The notes under the pieces were generated by a model. It made no database searches and was not told the DNA's origin. It saw only the letters and a list, made by a program, of their open reading frames with translations. From the NCBI GenBank assembly GCA_029866055.1, contig JARXAG010000199.1:1-39476 (forward strand): 39,476 bases of DNA, read 5' to 3'. Origin of the DNA: Burkholderiaceae bacterium (GTDB taxonomy: Bacteria > Pseudomonadota > Gammaproteobacteria > Burkholderiales > Burkholderiaceae_B). Within the stretch, counting starts at the first letter, position 1. Every line of letters starts with the position of its first letter. This document shows positions 9,404 through 19,725 of this stretch, piece after piece. A program made the position numbers and the translations under genes.

Positions 9404-10937
9404 GAAGTTCGACCTTGAGCCCGCCATGATCAGCAGCCTGATCGAGCGTGAGCGTACCGCCATGCGCTGCCGCGATAGCCTCGGCAAGTGCCAAGCCTAA
9501 ACCCACATTCCCCGTTCGCGTGCGCGCCTCGTCGAGTCGTACAAACGGCTTGAACGCCTCGGCGCGCCGCTCAGGCGGGATCCCCGGGCCGTGATCTGTG
9601 ACGGTGAGCACCGCCCAAGTGTCAACAGAGCTCAATGAGACCTCTACGGGTGGCGCGCCATGATGCAGCGCATTGCTGATTAAATTATCAAGCAGGCGCG
9701 AAAGCGCCGCGCCATCAGCACTCACCATGAGAGACGTGGGTGCGCCCACCAAGATGACCTCATTGCGTGTACCGCTCCAGTTAGCGACGCGTTCACTCGC
9801 CCAGTCATTCAGCGCAAATCTTGCAAAATGATAAGTCGCCGGATCAGAGCCTCGCAGGTACTGAATAAACTGATCCACCATTTGCTGCATGTCTTGCAGA
9901 TCTTTGCGCATCCCGTCTTTGAGCGACGTATCGTCGCTCATTTCAATGCGTAACCACATGCGCGCGAGCGGGGCTTTCAGATCATGAGGCAATCCTGCCA
10001 GCAAGGTGCGACGAGTCGCGTCTGATTGGCTCAAGGCCTCGAGCATGGCGTTAAACCGTTCGCCCAGGCGTTTGATTTCGGCTGGGCCCGCTGGTTCAAC
10101 GCGCGCCGGCTTTCCGGCAGCCAGACGATCGGTCGCATCGACCAAGCGCGTGATCGACCGTGTGATATGCCATGAAAACCACGCTGCGAGCAGTAGCAAC
10201 AAGGCAAGCCCGCTAAGCCACCAGATGATGAGCGAGGTGGCTAAAGGGGGATCAATCCGATCGAGTGGAATGACCAGCCACTCACGATGGCGAGGTGACT
10301 CGGTTTCGTTCGGTCGCGTGAGCGAAATATAAATTTCTGGAATAGGCCCGCGTGACAGAGCCACACGGCTATCCCCGCTTAAACGATTGTTCAAGCGTCC
10401 GATCAACCGCGCAAGTCCACGCCTGACATCGTCTGAGGCAAACTGTTCGCGTGGTCCGGGCTTTACTGGAGCGAGTGCCGCGGGATGCTCAGGTGCTGCA
10501 AGCGCGGTAGAAGACCCTGTTGCGGCAGGTGGAGCAGGAGGTGAAGACCGCTCTGCGGGTCGAGGATGAGTTGGCTGCGCGCGCGGGGCTTGCCCATCCC
10601 TTGGTTGAGGCATGCGCGTCGCCGCTTGTTCGTTTCTGGCGGCTCTGCGTTGAAGTCGTGCATCGTTGGGCAAGGGTTTAGACCACATCCGCCAATGCCC
10701 TTGAGAGGCCTGATGCACGAACTCTGCCCGCTCGGGGGGGGGCACGTGCTCCATTGAGTACTGCAAGGTACGGATCGTGGTGGCAAGTAAATCTAACGCC
10801 ACGGTTTGAGCGTGATCGCGTTGGTAAATCGACACTAAATACAGGGTGGCGGCCTGACCGGCCAGCACCGTCGCCAGCACTAACAGCACCAGCCTAGAGC
10901 GAAACGACTGCGGCAGTAAAAAGCTGAGCGGGTTCAC
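9384..10937 (-). CDS. EnvZ-like sensor histidine kinase
   Basis: 517 aa; two TM segments, HAMP-like region, H-box LPHDLKAPLARM, N-box LLDNLISNALHHG, G-box DHGPGIP and GLGLALAEAIAAAHGG. Confidence 0.93.
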   Translation of the reverse strand: MNPLSFLLPQSFRSRLVLLVLATVLAGQAATLYLVSIYQRDHAQTVALDLLATTIRTLQYSMEHVPPPERAEFVHQASQGHWRMWSKPLPNDARLQRRAARNEQAATRMPQPRDGQAPRAQPTHPRPAERSSPPAPPAATGSSTALAAPEHPAALAPVKPGPREQFASDDVRRGLARLIGRLNNRLSGDSRVALSRGPIPEIYISLTRPNETESPRHREWLVIPLDRIDPPLATSLIIWWLSGLALLLLLAAWFSWHITRSITRLVDATDRLAAGKPARVEPAGPAEIKRLGERFNAMLEALSQSDATRRTLLAGLPHDLKAPLARMWLRIEMSDDTSLKDGMRKDLQDMQQMVDQFIQYLRGSDPATYHFARFALNDWASERVANWSGTRNEVILVGAPTSLMVSADGAALSRLLDNLISNALHHGAPPVEVSLSSVDTWAVLTVTDHGPGIPPERRAEAFKPFVRLDEARTRTGNVGLGLALAEAIAAAHGGTLTLDQAADHGGLKVELRLPLAV

Positions 10938-11650
10938 GGCGAAAAGCGATAGCCGGTACCCCAGACCGTTTGTATCCAGCGAGGCTGTTTGGGGTCGTCT
11001 TCAAGGGCGCGCCGCAGGCGCAAAATGGCAATGTCGATGGCGCGATCATTGCGCTCACCAGATTCATCATCGCGAGCCAGTGTCAGTAGTCGTTCACGTG
11101 AAAGAGGTTTGCCCGGATTGCGAATTAAGGCTTCAAGCAGGTTGATTTCACCTCCGGTCAGCTTGACGACTTCAAGGCCGCGCAGCAGTTGGCGCATGAC
11201 TGGATCAAAGGTAAAGGCACCAAACTGCACCGGCGCATTTTTGGTCAGTGCCGAGGCGCCGCGCTTGCGACGCAGCACGGCTTGAATGCGGGCAAGTAAT
11301 TCGCGTGGATCAAACGGCTTGCCAACATAGTCATCGGCGCCTGCCTCAAGGCCGATAATGCGGTCAACCGATTCGTCGCGCGCGGTTAACAGAATGACGG
11401 GGATGTCCTCGCCCTGCGCTCGCAGAGCTCGGCACGCCTCGGCGCCGTCGCCCCCTGGCATCATGCGGTCAAGCACGATCAATTCGGGGGCAAACCTTAA
11501 GATACGCGCCGCGAGATCGGTCGCGTCTGGCGCGAGCAGGGTATCAAAGCCATGCTTGTTGAGATAGTCTGCGAGTAGTTGACGCAGAGCAGGGTCGTCA
11601 TCGACCACTAAAATCTTGATGCGCGGTTCAGTGCCAGTTCGAGAATCCAT
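10934..11650 (-). CDS. OmpR-family response regulator
   Basis: KILVVDDDPALRQLL, VLDRMMPGGDG, VILLTARDE, C-terminal winged helix ending WGTGYRFSP; 4-bp overlap with kinase; ORF opens at 11665, likely start at 11650. Confidence 0.93.
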   Translation of the reverse strand: MDSRTGTEPRIKILVVDDDPALRQLLADYLNKHGFDTLLAPDATDLAARILRFAPELIVLDRMMPGGDGAEACRALRAQGEDIPVILLTARDESVDRIIGLEAGADDYVGKPFDPRELLARIQAVLRRKRGASALTKNAPVQFGAFTFDPVMRQLLRGLEVVKLTGGEINLLEALIRNPGKPLSRERLLTLARDDESGERNDRAIDIAILRLRRALEDDPKQPRWIQTVWGTGYRFSP

Positions 11651-11756
11651 ACCGAGAGTGTGCAACGCGGCGTGGGTTTGAGCAAGCGGCTTGAAATCAA
11701 TTGAAATGATCTTTTATGGGTGCGTGCACGTTGAGCGAATCCCCTACAATACCGGC

Positions 11757-13619
11757 ATGACAATGACGATTGATGCAAAAACCCAATCTGGCGCCTCACG
11801 GGTGCTGGCAACGGTCTTTGGCTATGAATCGTTTCGCGGTGACCAGCAGGCGATTGTTGAGCATGTGATTGGTGGCGGTGATGCCTTGGTGTTGATGCCC
11901 ACTGGTGCCGGAAAATCCCTTTGTTATCAGGTGCCTGCGCTTGTGCGTTCGGGTGTCGGGATTGTGATTTCGCCCTTGATTGCCCTGATGCAAGATCAAG
12001 TCGATGCGCTCACAGAACTTGGCGTTCGAGCGGCTTTTTTAAACTCCACCCAAGATTGGCAAGATTCGCGCGAGGTTGAGCAGGCTTTTTTAGCCGGCGA
12101 ACTTGATCTGTTGTACGTGGCACCCGAGCGTTTGCTGACTGAGCGCTGCCTGCAGTTGCTCGCGCGCGGTAAATTGGCCCTGTTTGCGATTGACGAGGCG
12201 CATTGCGTCTCGCAGTGGGGGCATGATTTCAGGCCAGAATATCTTGGCTTGTCGATGTTGCACGAGCGCTGGCCAAACGTGCCGCGAATTGCGCTCACTG
12301 CCACAGCGACGGATGTCACCCGTACCGAAATCGCAGAACGCCTGGCCTTGGGCGAGGCGCGCCATTTTGTGGCGAGCTTTGATCGGCCCAATATTCGCTA
12401 TCACATTGTCGAAAAGCAAGAGGTGCGCAAGCAGTTGCTGCAATTATTGCGACAAGAGCATGCTGGCGATGCGGGCATTGTGTATTGCTTGTCTCGCAAT
12501 AAGGTTGATGAGACTGCCGAGTTTTTGTGCGCTCAGGGCATTGAGGCCTTGCCTTACCACGCTGGGTTGGGTCCTGCGGTGCGTGCCAAAAATCAATCGA
12601 GGTTTCTGCGCGAGGACGGCATCGTGATGGTCGCGACGATTGCGTTTGGGATGGGGATTGATAAGCCCGATGTGCGTTTTGTGGCGCACATTGATATGCC
12701 TAAGTCGGTCGAAGGTTATTACCAAGAAACCGGTCGGGCCGGGCGTGACGGCACGCCGGCGACCGCTTGGCTGGCCTATGGCTTACAAGATGTGGTGCAG
12801 CAGCGCCGTATGATCGATGAGTCAAGCGGCGATGATTCGTTTAGGCGTCGGCTGGGCTCGCAGTTGGATGCCATGCTGGGCTTATGCGAAACCATTTCGT
12901 GCCGTCGCCAGCGGTTGCTGCAATATTTTGGTCAAACGATGTCGGCCTGCGGCAATTGCGACAATTGTTTGGTGCCCCCCGAGGCGTGGGACGGCACGGT
13001 GGCGGCTCAAAAAATGTTGTCCACCATTTATCGGCTCTGGAAAGAGCGCGGCCAGCGCTATGGAGCCGGTCATTTGATTGATATTTTGCGCGGCAAACAA
13101 ACGCCGCGCGTCCTTGAGCACGGTCACGGTTCGCTGACGGTGTTTGGGATTGGTCAAGACTTGTCTGAACAAGCCTGGCGCAGTGTCTTGCGGCAGTTGT
13201 TGGCGCATAGTTTGCTGATGGTCGATCAAGAGGGCTATGGCACGCTCGCGCTCACCGATCAAAGTCGTGCAGTGCTAAAGGGCGAACGCACCTTGTTGCT
13301 GCGTCGCGAAGCTGAGCGCGTGACCGAGCGCTCGGGGCGCGCAGGTACCACCCCCCGTAGCAAAGCCTCACAATCAGACCTGCCGCTCGCCGCCCAGCCG
13401 ATTTTTGAAGCCCTACGCAGTTGGCGAGCTGGCATTGCCCGCAGCCACGGTGTGCCTGCTTACGTAATTTTTCACGATGCGAGTTTGCGTGAGATTGCCC
13501 TAGCGCGGCCCGATAGCCTCGAGGCGCTTTCGCATGTGAACGGCGTTGGCGCAAAAAAACTCGAGTCTTACGGCGAATCGATTTTGGCGTGTATTGCTGA
13601 GTTTGAAAACGCGAATTGA
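11757..13619 (+). CDS. recQ: ATP-dependent DNA helicase RecQ
   Basis: [33 protein letters not shown], zinc-binding [29 protein letters not shown]-terminal HRDC; likely start ATG 11757 or 11763. Confidence 0.96.
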   Translation: MTMTIDAKTQSGASRVLATVFGYESFRGDQQAIVEHVIGGGDALVLMPTGAGKSLCYQVPALVRSGVGIVISPLIALMQDQVDALTELGVRAAFLNSTQDWQDSREVEQAFLAGELDLLYVAPERLLTERCLQLLARGKLALFAIDEAHCVSQWGHDFRPEYLGLSMLHERWPNVPRIALTATATDVTRTEIAERLALGEARHFVASFDRPNIRYHIVEKQEVRKQLLQLLRQEHAGDAGIVYCLSRNKVDETAEFLCAQGIEALPYHAGLGPAVRAKNQSRFLREDGIVMVATIAFGMGIDKPDVRFVAHIDMPKSVEGYYQETGRAGRDGTPATAWLAYGLQDVVQQRRMIDESSGDDSFRRRLGSQLDAMLGLCETISCRRQRLLQYFGQTMSACGNCDNCLVPPEAWDGTVAAQKMLSTIYRLWKERGQRYGAGHLIDILRGKQTPRVLEHGHGSLTVFGIGQDLSEQAWRSVLRQLLAHSLLMVDQEGYGTLALTDQSRAVLKGERTLLLRREAERVTERSGRAGTTPRSKASQSDLPLAAQPIFEALRSWRAGIARSHGVPAYVIFHDASLREIALARPDSLEALSHVNGVGAKKLESYGESILACIAEFENAN

Positions 13620-13635
13620 GGCACGAGTCATTGTG

Positions 13636-13704
13636 CGCTGACGGTGCGGTGCATCGAAATACTTCGGTTTTGCCTAAATGCTACGCATCGCCCACCCGTC
13701 AGCG
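13636..13704. terminator. Compound inverted repeat in recQ/ruvB convergent gap; possible bidirectional terminator or structured RNA
   Basis: Perfect 9-bp arms CGCTGACGG (13636-13644) and CCGTCAGCG (13696-13704), partly extendable inward, plus an internal CGAAatacTTCG hairpin; no clear T-tract. Confidence 0.4.
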
Positions 13705-13712
13705 TGTAGGCA

Positions 13713-14777
13713 TCAGTCAAAAAGCTTTCCGTCTGCTGTCGTACTAGGTGGCTTCAACCCCAAATGGCGCCAGGTGGTTTGCGTTGCCATGCGGCCGCGC
13801 GAGGTGCGTTGTAAATAACCATGCTGAATCAGATACGGCTCAATCACGTCTTCTATGGTGTCGCGCTCTTCGCCGATCGCTGCCGCTAAGCTATCCACCC
13901 CAACGGGGCCGCCGTCAAATTTATGAATGATGGCTTCAAGCAGCTTGCGATCCATTAAGTCTAAGCCTTGCGGGTCGACTTCAAGCATCGACAGCGCGGC
14001 CTTGGCAACGGCATCATCAATGGTGCCATTGGCTTTGACTTGCGCGTAGTCGCGCACGCGGCGTAGCAACCGATTCGCGATACGCGGCGTGCCACGCGCG
14101 CGGCGGGCAACTTCTGAGGCGCCCTCTGGGGTGATGGGCACTTGCAGCAAACCAGCGCTGCGTGTGGCGATGCGGGTGAGTTCGTCGGGTGTATAAAACT
14201 CTAAACGCGACACAATCCCAAAGCGATCGCGTAGCGGGTTGGTCAGCATCCCGGCACGGGTGGTGGCGCCGACCAGCGTAAAGGGCTGTAAATCGAGTTT
14301 GACACTACGCGCCGCCGGGCCTTCCCCAATCAAAATATCAATTTGAAAATCTTCAAGCGCGGGGTAGAGAATTTCTTCGACGACGGGGGATAAACGATGG
14401 ATTTCATCGATAAACAACACGTCGTTGCGTTCAAGGTTGGTCAGTAAAGCGGCCAGATCACCTGGTCGCTCAAGTACAGGCCCAGAAGTTTGTCGCAAAT
14501 TGACACCCATTTCGTGGGCAATGATGTGGGCGAGTGTCGTTTTGCCCAAGCCTGGAGGGCCAAAGAGCAGGACATGATCGAGTGATTCTTGGCGGTTGCG
14601 GGCGGCTGAGATAAAGATTTGTAGCTGCTCGCGCACCCGTTGTTGGCCGACGTACTCTTCAAGCGCGCGGGGGCGCAAGGCGCGTTCGATGGATTCTTCG
14701 TTGGGCGAAGTCGCCTGAGGGGCGACCAAACGGGTTGGCTCGGGGCGAGAATTTAAAGAATCGGACTGTATAGCCAT
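13713..14777 (-). CDS. ruvB: Holliday junction branch-migration helicase RuvB
   Basis: [47 protein letters not shown]; start placed at [10 protein letters not shown] (14777); ORF extends to 14849. Confidence 0.96.
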   Translation of the reverse strand: MAIQSDSLNSRPEPTRLVAPQATSPNEESIERALRPRALEEYVGQQRVREQLQIFISAARNRQESLDHVLLFGPPGLGKTTLAHIIAHEMGVNLRQTSGPVLERPGDLAALLTNLERNDVLFIDEIHRLSPVVEEILYPALEDFQIDILIGEGPAARSVKLDLQPFTLVGATTRAGMLTNPLRDRFGIVSRLEFYTPDELTRIATRSAGLLQVPITPEGASEVARRARGTPRIANRLLRRVRDYAQVKANGTIDDAVAKAALSMLEVDPQGLDLMDRKLLEAIIHKFDGGPVGVDSLAAAIGEERDTIEDVIEPYLIQHGYLQRTSRGRMATQTTWRHLGLKPPSTTADGKLFD

Positions 14778-14876
14778 GAAAGTAGGATCTTTGGTATCAG
14801 AATTGCAGCTGGCGCAAAATCGCCTAGACAATCGTACACTATCCCCCACGTTGATCCCCTATTTCAGAGAAAACTC

Positions 14877-15848
14877 ATGTCGCTTGTTTTGCCTACGTAT
14901 GATGATGTTGCTCGTGCTGCGGTCACCCTTAAGGGCGTGGCTCACCGTACTCCCGTGATGACCTCCGACACAGCAGATCGTCTGACTGGCGCAAAGCTGT
15001 TCTTTAAGTGCGAAAACCTGCAGCGTATGGGGGCATTTAAATTCAGAGGCGGCTACAACGCCATTGCGAACTTGTCGCCTGAGCAGCGCCGCGCCGGGGT
15101 GTTGACCTATTCGTCTGGTAATCATGCGCAGGCGATTGCCTTAGCTGGCAGGTTATTAGGTGTCGCGACCACTATCATCATGCCGCATGATGCCCCGGTG
15201 GCTAAAAAGGCTGCGACTGAGGGCTACGGTGCCACAGTGGTTAGCTATGATCGTTATCAAGAAGACCGTGAAGACGTTGCACGCGCGCTTCAGCAAAAAA
15301 CGGGCATGGTGATTATCCCGCCATACGATCATCTGCATGTCATTGCGGGCCAGGGCACCGCGGCAAAAGAGTTGCTTGAAGACGTAGGTGAGCTGGATTA
15401 TTTGCTGGTCTGTCTGGGTGGCGGCGGTTTGCTGGCAGGAAGTGCCTTGTCTGCCGCTGTCTTGAGCCCGAAGTGCAAGGTCTATGGTGTTGAGCCCGAA
15501 GCAGGTAATGATGGTCAGCAATCGTTCCGTAAAGGCGAGGTCGTGCGCATCGAGCCGCCGCGCTCGATTGCCGATGGCGCCTTAACGCTGTACTTAGGCA
15601 AGCTGACCTTTGGCGTCATCCAACAAAAAGTCACTGATATTTTGACCGTCACCGACACACAACTGGTTGACACGATGAAGTTCTTTGGCGAACGGATGAA
15701 AATCATCGTTGAACCGACCGGCTGCCTAGCTGCTGCAGCGGTCATGCACGGGGCCCTGGCCGTACCGCCAGGCGCGCGAGTGGGCGTGATCTTGAGTGGT
15801 GGTAATGTAGACTTAAAATCCTACGCGAGTTTTATCACGCAGGCTTGA
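14877..15848 (+). CDS. Threonine/serine dehydratase-like PLP enzyme
   Basis: 323 aa; PLP lysine region LQRMGAFKFRGGYNAI; LLVCLGGGGLLAG loop; ILSGGNVDL. Confidence 0.92.
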   Translation: MSLVLPTYDDVARAAVTLKGVAHRTPVMTSDTADRLTGAKLFFKCENLQRMGAFKFRGGYNAIANLSPEQRRAGVLTYSSGNHAQAIALAGRLLGVATTIIMPHDAPVAKKAATEGYGATVVSYDRYQEDREDVARALQQKTGMVIIPPYDHLHVIAGQGTAAKELLEDVGELDYLLVCLGGGGLLAGSALSAAVLSPKCKVYGVEPEAGNDGQQSFRKGEVVRIEPPRSIADGALTLYLGKLTFGVIQQKVTDILTVTDTQLVDTMKFFGERMKIIVEPTGCLAAAAVMHGALAVPPGARVGVILSGGNVDLKSYASFITQA

Positions 15849-15865
15849 GTCTCTTTGGGGGTTGT

Positions 15866-16786
15866 ATGCGCATTCTGGCAATTGGTGGGGCAGGGTTTAT
15901 TGGGCGGCAAGTGGTTGGCCGTTTGGTGGCGCAGGGGCATGTTGTCCATGTACCAACCCGTCAGTTTCAGCATGGTCGCGAATTGTTGGTGCAACCAACG
16001 GTCACGGTGATGCAAGCCGACATTCACGACGATGCCACGCTAGAGCGCCTGGTGGCGGGGTGCGACATCGTGATGAATTTCGTCGGCATTTTGCACAGCC
16101 GCGAGGGGCAGCCTTTTGGGGCCGACTTTGATCGCGCGCATGTGCAATTGCCCCGTCGCATCGCACAGGCGTGCCGCACGCATCAGGTGAAGCGGTTTAT
16201 TCATCTCAGTGCCTTGGGTGCTGATTTACAAGGCCCAAGTGGTTATTTACGTTCGAAAGCAGCGGGCGAACAAGCGATTCGCAATATCTACGCCGCCCAA
16301 GGAGTTGGCGATTTCACGATCTTTAGGCCCTCGGTGGTGTTTGGACCTGAAGATAAATTTATGAATATGTTTGCGCAGTTGGCGCGTTTCTTGTTTGTGC
16401 TGCCCATCGCGGGCGCCAGCGCAAAAATGCAGCCTGTGTATGTGGGCGATGTGGCGAGCGCAGTCATGAACGTGTTGAACTTGCCCGCAGCCGCTCATCA
16501 AACGTACGACTTGGCCGGGCCGCGCACGTACACGCTTGGCGAGTTAGTCAAACTCGCAGCACTCTGGAGCGGTCATCCACGCGTGGTCGTTGATTTACCG
16601 ATGGCGCTTGGGCGCTTACAAGCCCGAGTCTTTGAATGCATGCCGGGCGACCCGCTTCTATCACGCGATAATTTACTGTCGTTATCGGTGGACAACGTCA
16701 GCACCGAACCGATGTCTGCTGATTTAAATTTGGTGGTAACGCCGCTTGAGTCTGTTGCGCCAATTTATTTGAAGCCTTCGACGTGA
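15866..16786 (+). CDS. Complex I NDUFA9-family NAD(P)-binding SDR protein
   Basis: MRILAIGGAGFIGRQVVGRLVAQGH; IHLSALGAD; YLRSKAAGEQAIR; FRPSVVFGPEDKFMNMFAQLARFLFVLPIAG. Confidence 0.85.
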   Translation: MRILAIGGAGFIGRQVVGRLVAQGHVVHVPTRQFQHGRELLVQPTVTVMQADIHDDATLERLVAGCDIVMNFVGILHSREGQPFGADFDRAHVQLPRRIAQACRTHQVKRFIHLSALGADLQGPSGYLRSKAAGEQAIRNIYAAQGVGDFTIFRPSVVFGPEDKFMNMFAQLARFLFVLPIAGASAKMQPVYVGDVASAVMNVLNLPAAAHQTYDLAGPRTYTLGELVKLAALWSGHPRVVVDLPMALGRLQARVFECMPGDPLLSRDNLLSLSVDNVSTEPMSADLNLVVTPLESVAPIYLKPST

Positions 16787-16832
16787 CGCAAAGTACTGAG
16801 CTGAAGCCTGCGACGTGACGCAAAATACTGAG
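16771..16832. repeat. Near-perfect 30-bp tandem duplication (period 32) containing the stop codon of the preceding gene
   Basis: gaagccttcgacgtgacgcaaagtactgag and gaagcctgcgacgtgacgcaaaatactgag, 2 mismatches. Confidence 0.9.
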
Positions 16833-16980
16833 AGGGCGTTCACTGTGCAACAAAAAGGAAAGCGCTCAATTGGTTTGAACGGCTGCGATTGGCCCAAAAG
16901 AGTGACAGAGTTTGCGGTGGTGGGATCCCTTTGAGTACGATTAGAAAAATCACTTCATAACAAAACGAGATAATACGAAC

Positions 16981-18000
16981 ATGGCAACGGTTAAACAAGG
17001 CAAGGCTTTAAATATTAAAGAGTCACGGATTCTGATCGCTGGCGCTGCCAGCCTGGTGGGTTCGCACACTGCAGATTTGTTACTCAAAGAAGGTGCTCGC
17101 GAAGTTCTTCTTCTGGATAACTTCTCGTTTGGCTCGATGGATGCCATCGCCCACTTGCAAAATGATCCGCGTATCAAAATCGTGCGTGCAGATTTAATGC
17201 GCTTGCCTGATTTATTAGATGCGACTAAAGGCGTAGACGGTGTGGTGCATCTGGCCGCTTACATGACCTTAGGGTTTTCGCAAACGCCCTGGCAAGCAGT
17301 CGATGTCAACATCCGCGGTGCACAAAACATGCTTGAAGCTTGCCGTGTCAATCAAGTGAAAAAAGTTGTGTTCGCGTCGTCGAATGCGGTGTACGGCTAT
17401 GGGACGGGTATCAAAGGTGCCTTGCATGAAGAGACCCCCTTTTATTCTGTCGGTGCGCCGCCCGCCGCGATTTTGTACGGGGCGTCAAAAATTATGGGCG
17501 AGCAGTTGTGTCGTCACTATTACCAAAGCGCAGGTCAAGATTACGTGGTGTTGCGTTATTCAACCGTGTACGGCGAGCGCCAACACTATCGCGCTGCCAA
17601 CTCGTTGTACATCATGGAAACCTACGACCTTGTAAAAAACGGTCAGGCGCCTGTCTTGCCTGGTGATGGTACTGACACCAAGCACTTTGTCCATGTCTCA
17701 GACGTTGCCCGTGCCAACATGGCCGCTTTGCAAAGTACTGCGACCGATGTGGCGGTCAACGTGTCTGGCCCAGCCCCCATCACGACAGGCGAGCTCGTTC
17801 AATTGGTACTTGAGTATTGCAAAAGCTCGCTTAAACCAGAGATTCGTCCCGATCCTCCGGGCAAAGTTCGCTTAACCTCAGGTGGCGCATTTCATATCCC
17901 ACATGACAAAGCCGGCGAAGTCATTGGCTGGAAACCTGTCGTCACCATGAAAGAGGGTGTGACTCGTTTGTTGGCGTGGCTTGAACAACAAAACAAATAA
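16981..18000 (+). CDS. NAD-dependent epimerase/dehydratase (extended SDR)
   Basis: ILIAGAASLVGSHTADLLL; YGASKIMGEQLCRHY; RYSTVYGERQHYRAANSLYIMETYDLVKNGQAPVLPGDG. Confidence 0.9.
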   Translation: MATVKQGKALNIKESRILIAGAASLVGSHTADLLLKEGAREVLLLDNFSFGSMDAIAHLQNDPRIKIVRADLMRLPDLLDATKGVDGVVHLAAYMTLGFSQTPWQAVDVNIRGAQNMLEACRVNQVKKVVFASSNAVYGYGTGIKGALHEETPFYSVGAPPAAILYGASKIMGEQLCRHYYQSAGQDYVVLRYSTVYGERQHYRAANSLYIMETYDLVKNGQAPVLPGDGTDTKHFVHVSDVARANMAALQSTATDVAVNVSGPAPITTGELVQLVLEYCKSSLKPEIRPDPPGKVRLTSGGAFHIPHDKAGEVIGWKPVVTMKEGVTRLLAWLEQQNK

Positions 18001-18081
18001 GGCAAAAGGCCAAATCCCATACGGCGACCAGAGAAGATTGATTCAGTCGCAGAGATAATCCCTTAGGCAACAGAGAAGAAG

Positions 18082-19077
18082 ATGAAACATATATTTGCAA
18101 AAACAATGATTCAAACCACCTTTGGCTTGTTGGTGGCCTCGGTGTTGGGTTTGGGCAGCTTGACCAAGACCTACGCGGCTGAGTTTCCTGAAAAAGCCGT
18201 GACGATTATTGTGCCTTACCCTGCTGGCGGTGCGACCGACGTGATTGCTCGGCTAATTGCTGAAAAATTGCCAGCAGTGTGGGGGCAGCAGGTGGTGGTT
18301 GCCAATCGCCCTGGGGCTGGTACGACTGTAGCCGCTGAAGCCGTAGCGCGCGCGCCTGGCGATGGCTATATGTTGTACATGACGACCGCGGCTCACACGA
18401 TTAGCGCCAGTCTGTATAAAAAACTTAACTACGACCCGATTAAAGACTTTGCACCGATCACCCTTGTGTCAACCATCCCATTGGTGTTGGTGACGACGGC
18501 GGCGCTGCCGGTCAATACAGTACCCGAATTGGTGGCTTACGCTAAGGCACAAAAAAATGGCTTGTCGATGGCCTCGACAGGCAATGGTACCCCCCAGCAT
18601 CTGACCGGTGAGCTCTTTAAAGCGAAGACCGGGGTCCCTTTCGTGCACGTGCCTTACAAGGGCGATGCGCCGATGTTGACCGATTTGATCGGAGGGCAGG
18701 TGCAGGTGGCGTTTGTGACCTTGTCTGCAGCGTTGCCGTATATTAAGTCGGGTAAGTTGCGCGCGATTGCCTTGGCGCATCCAACTCGGGTCGACGCGCT
18801 GGCTAATGTGCCAACAATGACCGAGGCTGGTATGCCTGGCTTTAATGCGGCGACTTGGTTTGGTTTGTATGGTCCTGGGACGATGTCAAAAGAGTTACGG
18901 CAAAAAATCTATCAAACCGTACAGCGCATCGTGGCCGAACCAGGTATGCAGAAACGCTTGCTTGAAATGGGCGGAGAAATCAACAACAGTTCACCCGACG
19001 CTTTTCAGAAGGTGATCGATGCTGAAGTTAAAAACTGGGCTGAGGCAGTCAAGTTGTCTGGCGCCAGTGTGGATTAG
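18082..19077 (+). CDS. Bug-family (TctC-type) tripartite tricarboxylate transporter substrate-binding protein
   Basis: Signal peptide; FPEKAVTIIVPYPAGGATDVIARLIAEKL; NRPGAGTTVAAEAVARAPGDGYML; MASTGNGTPQHLTGELFKA. Confidence 0.93.
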   Translation: MKHIFAKTMIQTTFGLLVASVLGLGSLTKTYAAEFPEKAVTIIVPYPAGGATDVIARLIAEKLPAVWGQQVVVANRPGAGTTVAAEAVARAPGDGYMLYMTTAAHTISASLYKKLNYDPIKDFAPITLVSTIPLVLVTTAALPVNTVPELVAYAKAQKNGLSMASTGNGTPQHLTGELFKAKTGVPFVHVPYKGDAPMLTDLIGGQVQVAFVTLSAALPYIKSGKLRAIALAHPTRVDALANVPTMTEAGMPGFNAATWFGLYGPGTMSKELRQKIYQTVQRIVAEPGMQKRLLEMGGEINNSSPDAFQKVIDAEVKNWAEAVKLSGASVD

Positions 19078-19136
19078 AGACCCAGAGATCACGCACGTTG
19101 CGCGCACAAAGGTCGCCTAAGTGCGATTGTTTGTGC

Positions 19137-19709
19137 TTAGCGTGACAAGCTCTTTAGCGCGAGTCTGATGCCATCAGATACGCTCACGCCCTCTGGAAGC
19201 GTTTTTAGTGCCGTGAGTGACTCACGCTCTGAATAGCCTAACGCGGTCAAGGCGTGTAGCACGTCTGTTTGGTTGCCCGCCGAGACGCTAGGGGTCGCGC
19301 CTAAGTCGGCGCCGAGTTTGCCTTTCATTTCGAGCAGCAGGCGCTGAGCAGTTTTTGTACCAATGCCAGGGATGCGAGTGAGGCGAGCCGGCTCTTGTAG
19401 CGTGATGGCCTGAGCTAGATCCGCCACCGACATACCCGATAACACTGCGAGCGCCGTGCGCGCGCCAATGCCGCTCACTTTCACGAGCTCGCGAAACGCT
19501 GCGCGTTCTTGCGCACTTGAAAAGCCAAACAGAATATGTGCATCTTCGCGAACGGTCAGGTGTGTCAGGATTGTGACCTGCGCGCCAAGTTCAGGCAGCG
19601 CATAAAACGTCGTCATTGAGACATCGATTTCGTAGCCAACCCCTTGCACATCTAAACCGATGCGTGGCGGCATTTTTTCGTACAAGGTACCCGTGAGTCG
19701 ACCGATCAT
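19137..19709 (-). CDS. ruvA: Holliday junction DNA helicase RuvA
   Basis: [66 protein letters not shown]; start at 19709 inside ORF 19137-19766. Confidence 0.95.
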   Translation of the reverse strand: MIGRLTGTLYEKMPPRIGLDVQGVGYEIDVSMTTFYALPELGAQVTILTHLTVREDAHILFGFSSAQERAAFRELVKVSGIGARTALAVLSGMSVADLAQAITLQEPARLTRIPGIGTKTAQRLLLEMKGKLGADLGATPSVSAGNQTDVLHALTALGYSERESLTALKTLPEGVSVSDGIRLALKSLSR

Positions 19710-19725
19710 GATTGTGTTCCTTGAG

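Noticed and set aside
12882-13262. 126-aa minus-strand ORF within recQ
   Set aside because: Shadow ORF; recQ frame is continuous with all motifs
19104-19136. gcacaaa...tttgtgc inverted repeat between the Bug-type receptor and ruvA
   Set aside because: Only 7-bp arms with a long loop and no T-tract; too weak to call a terminator
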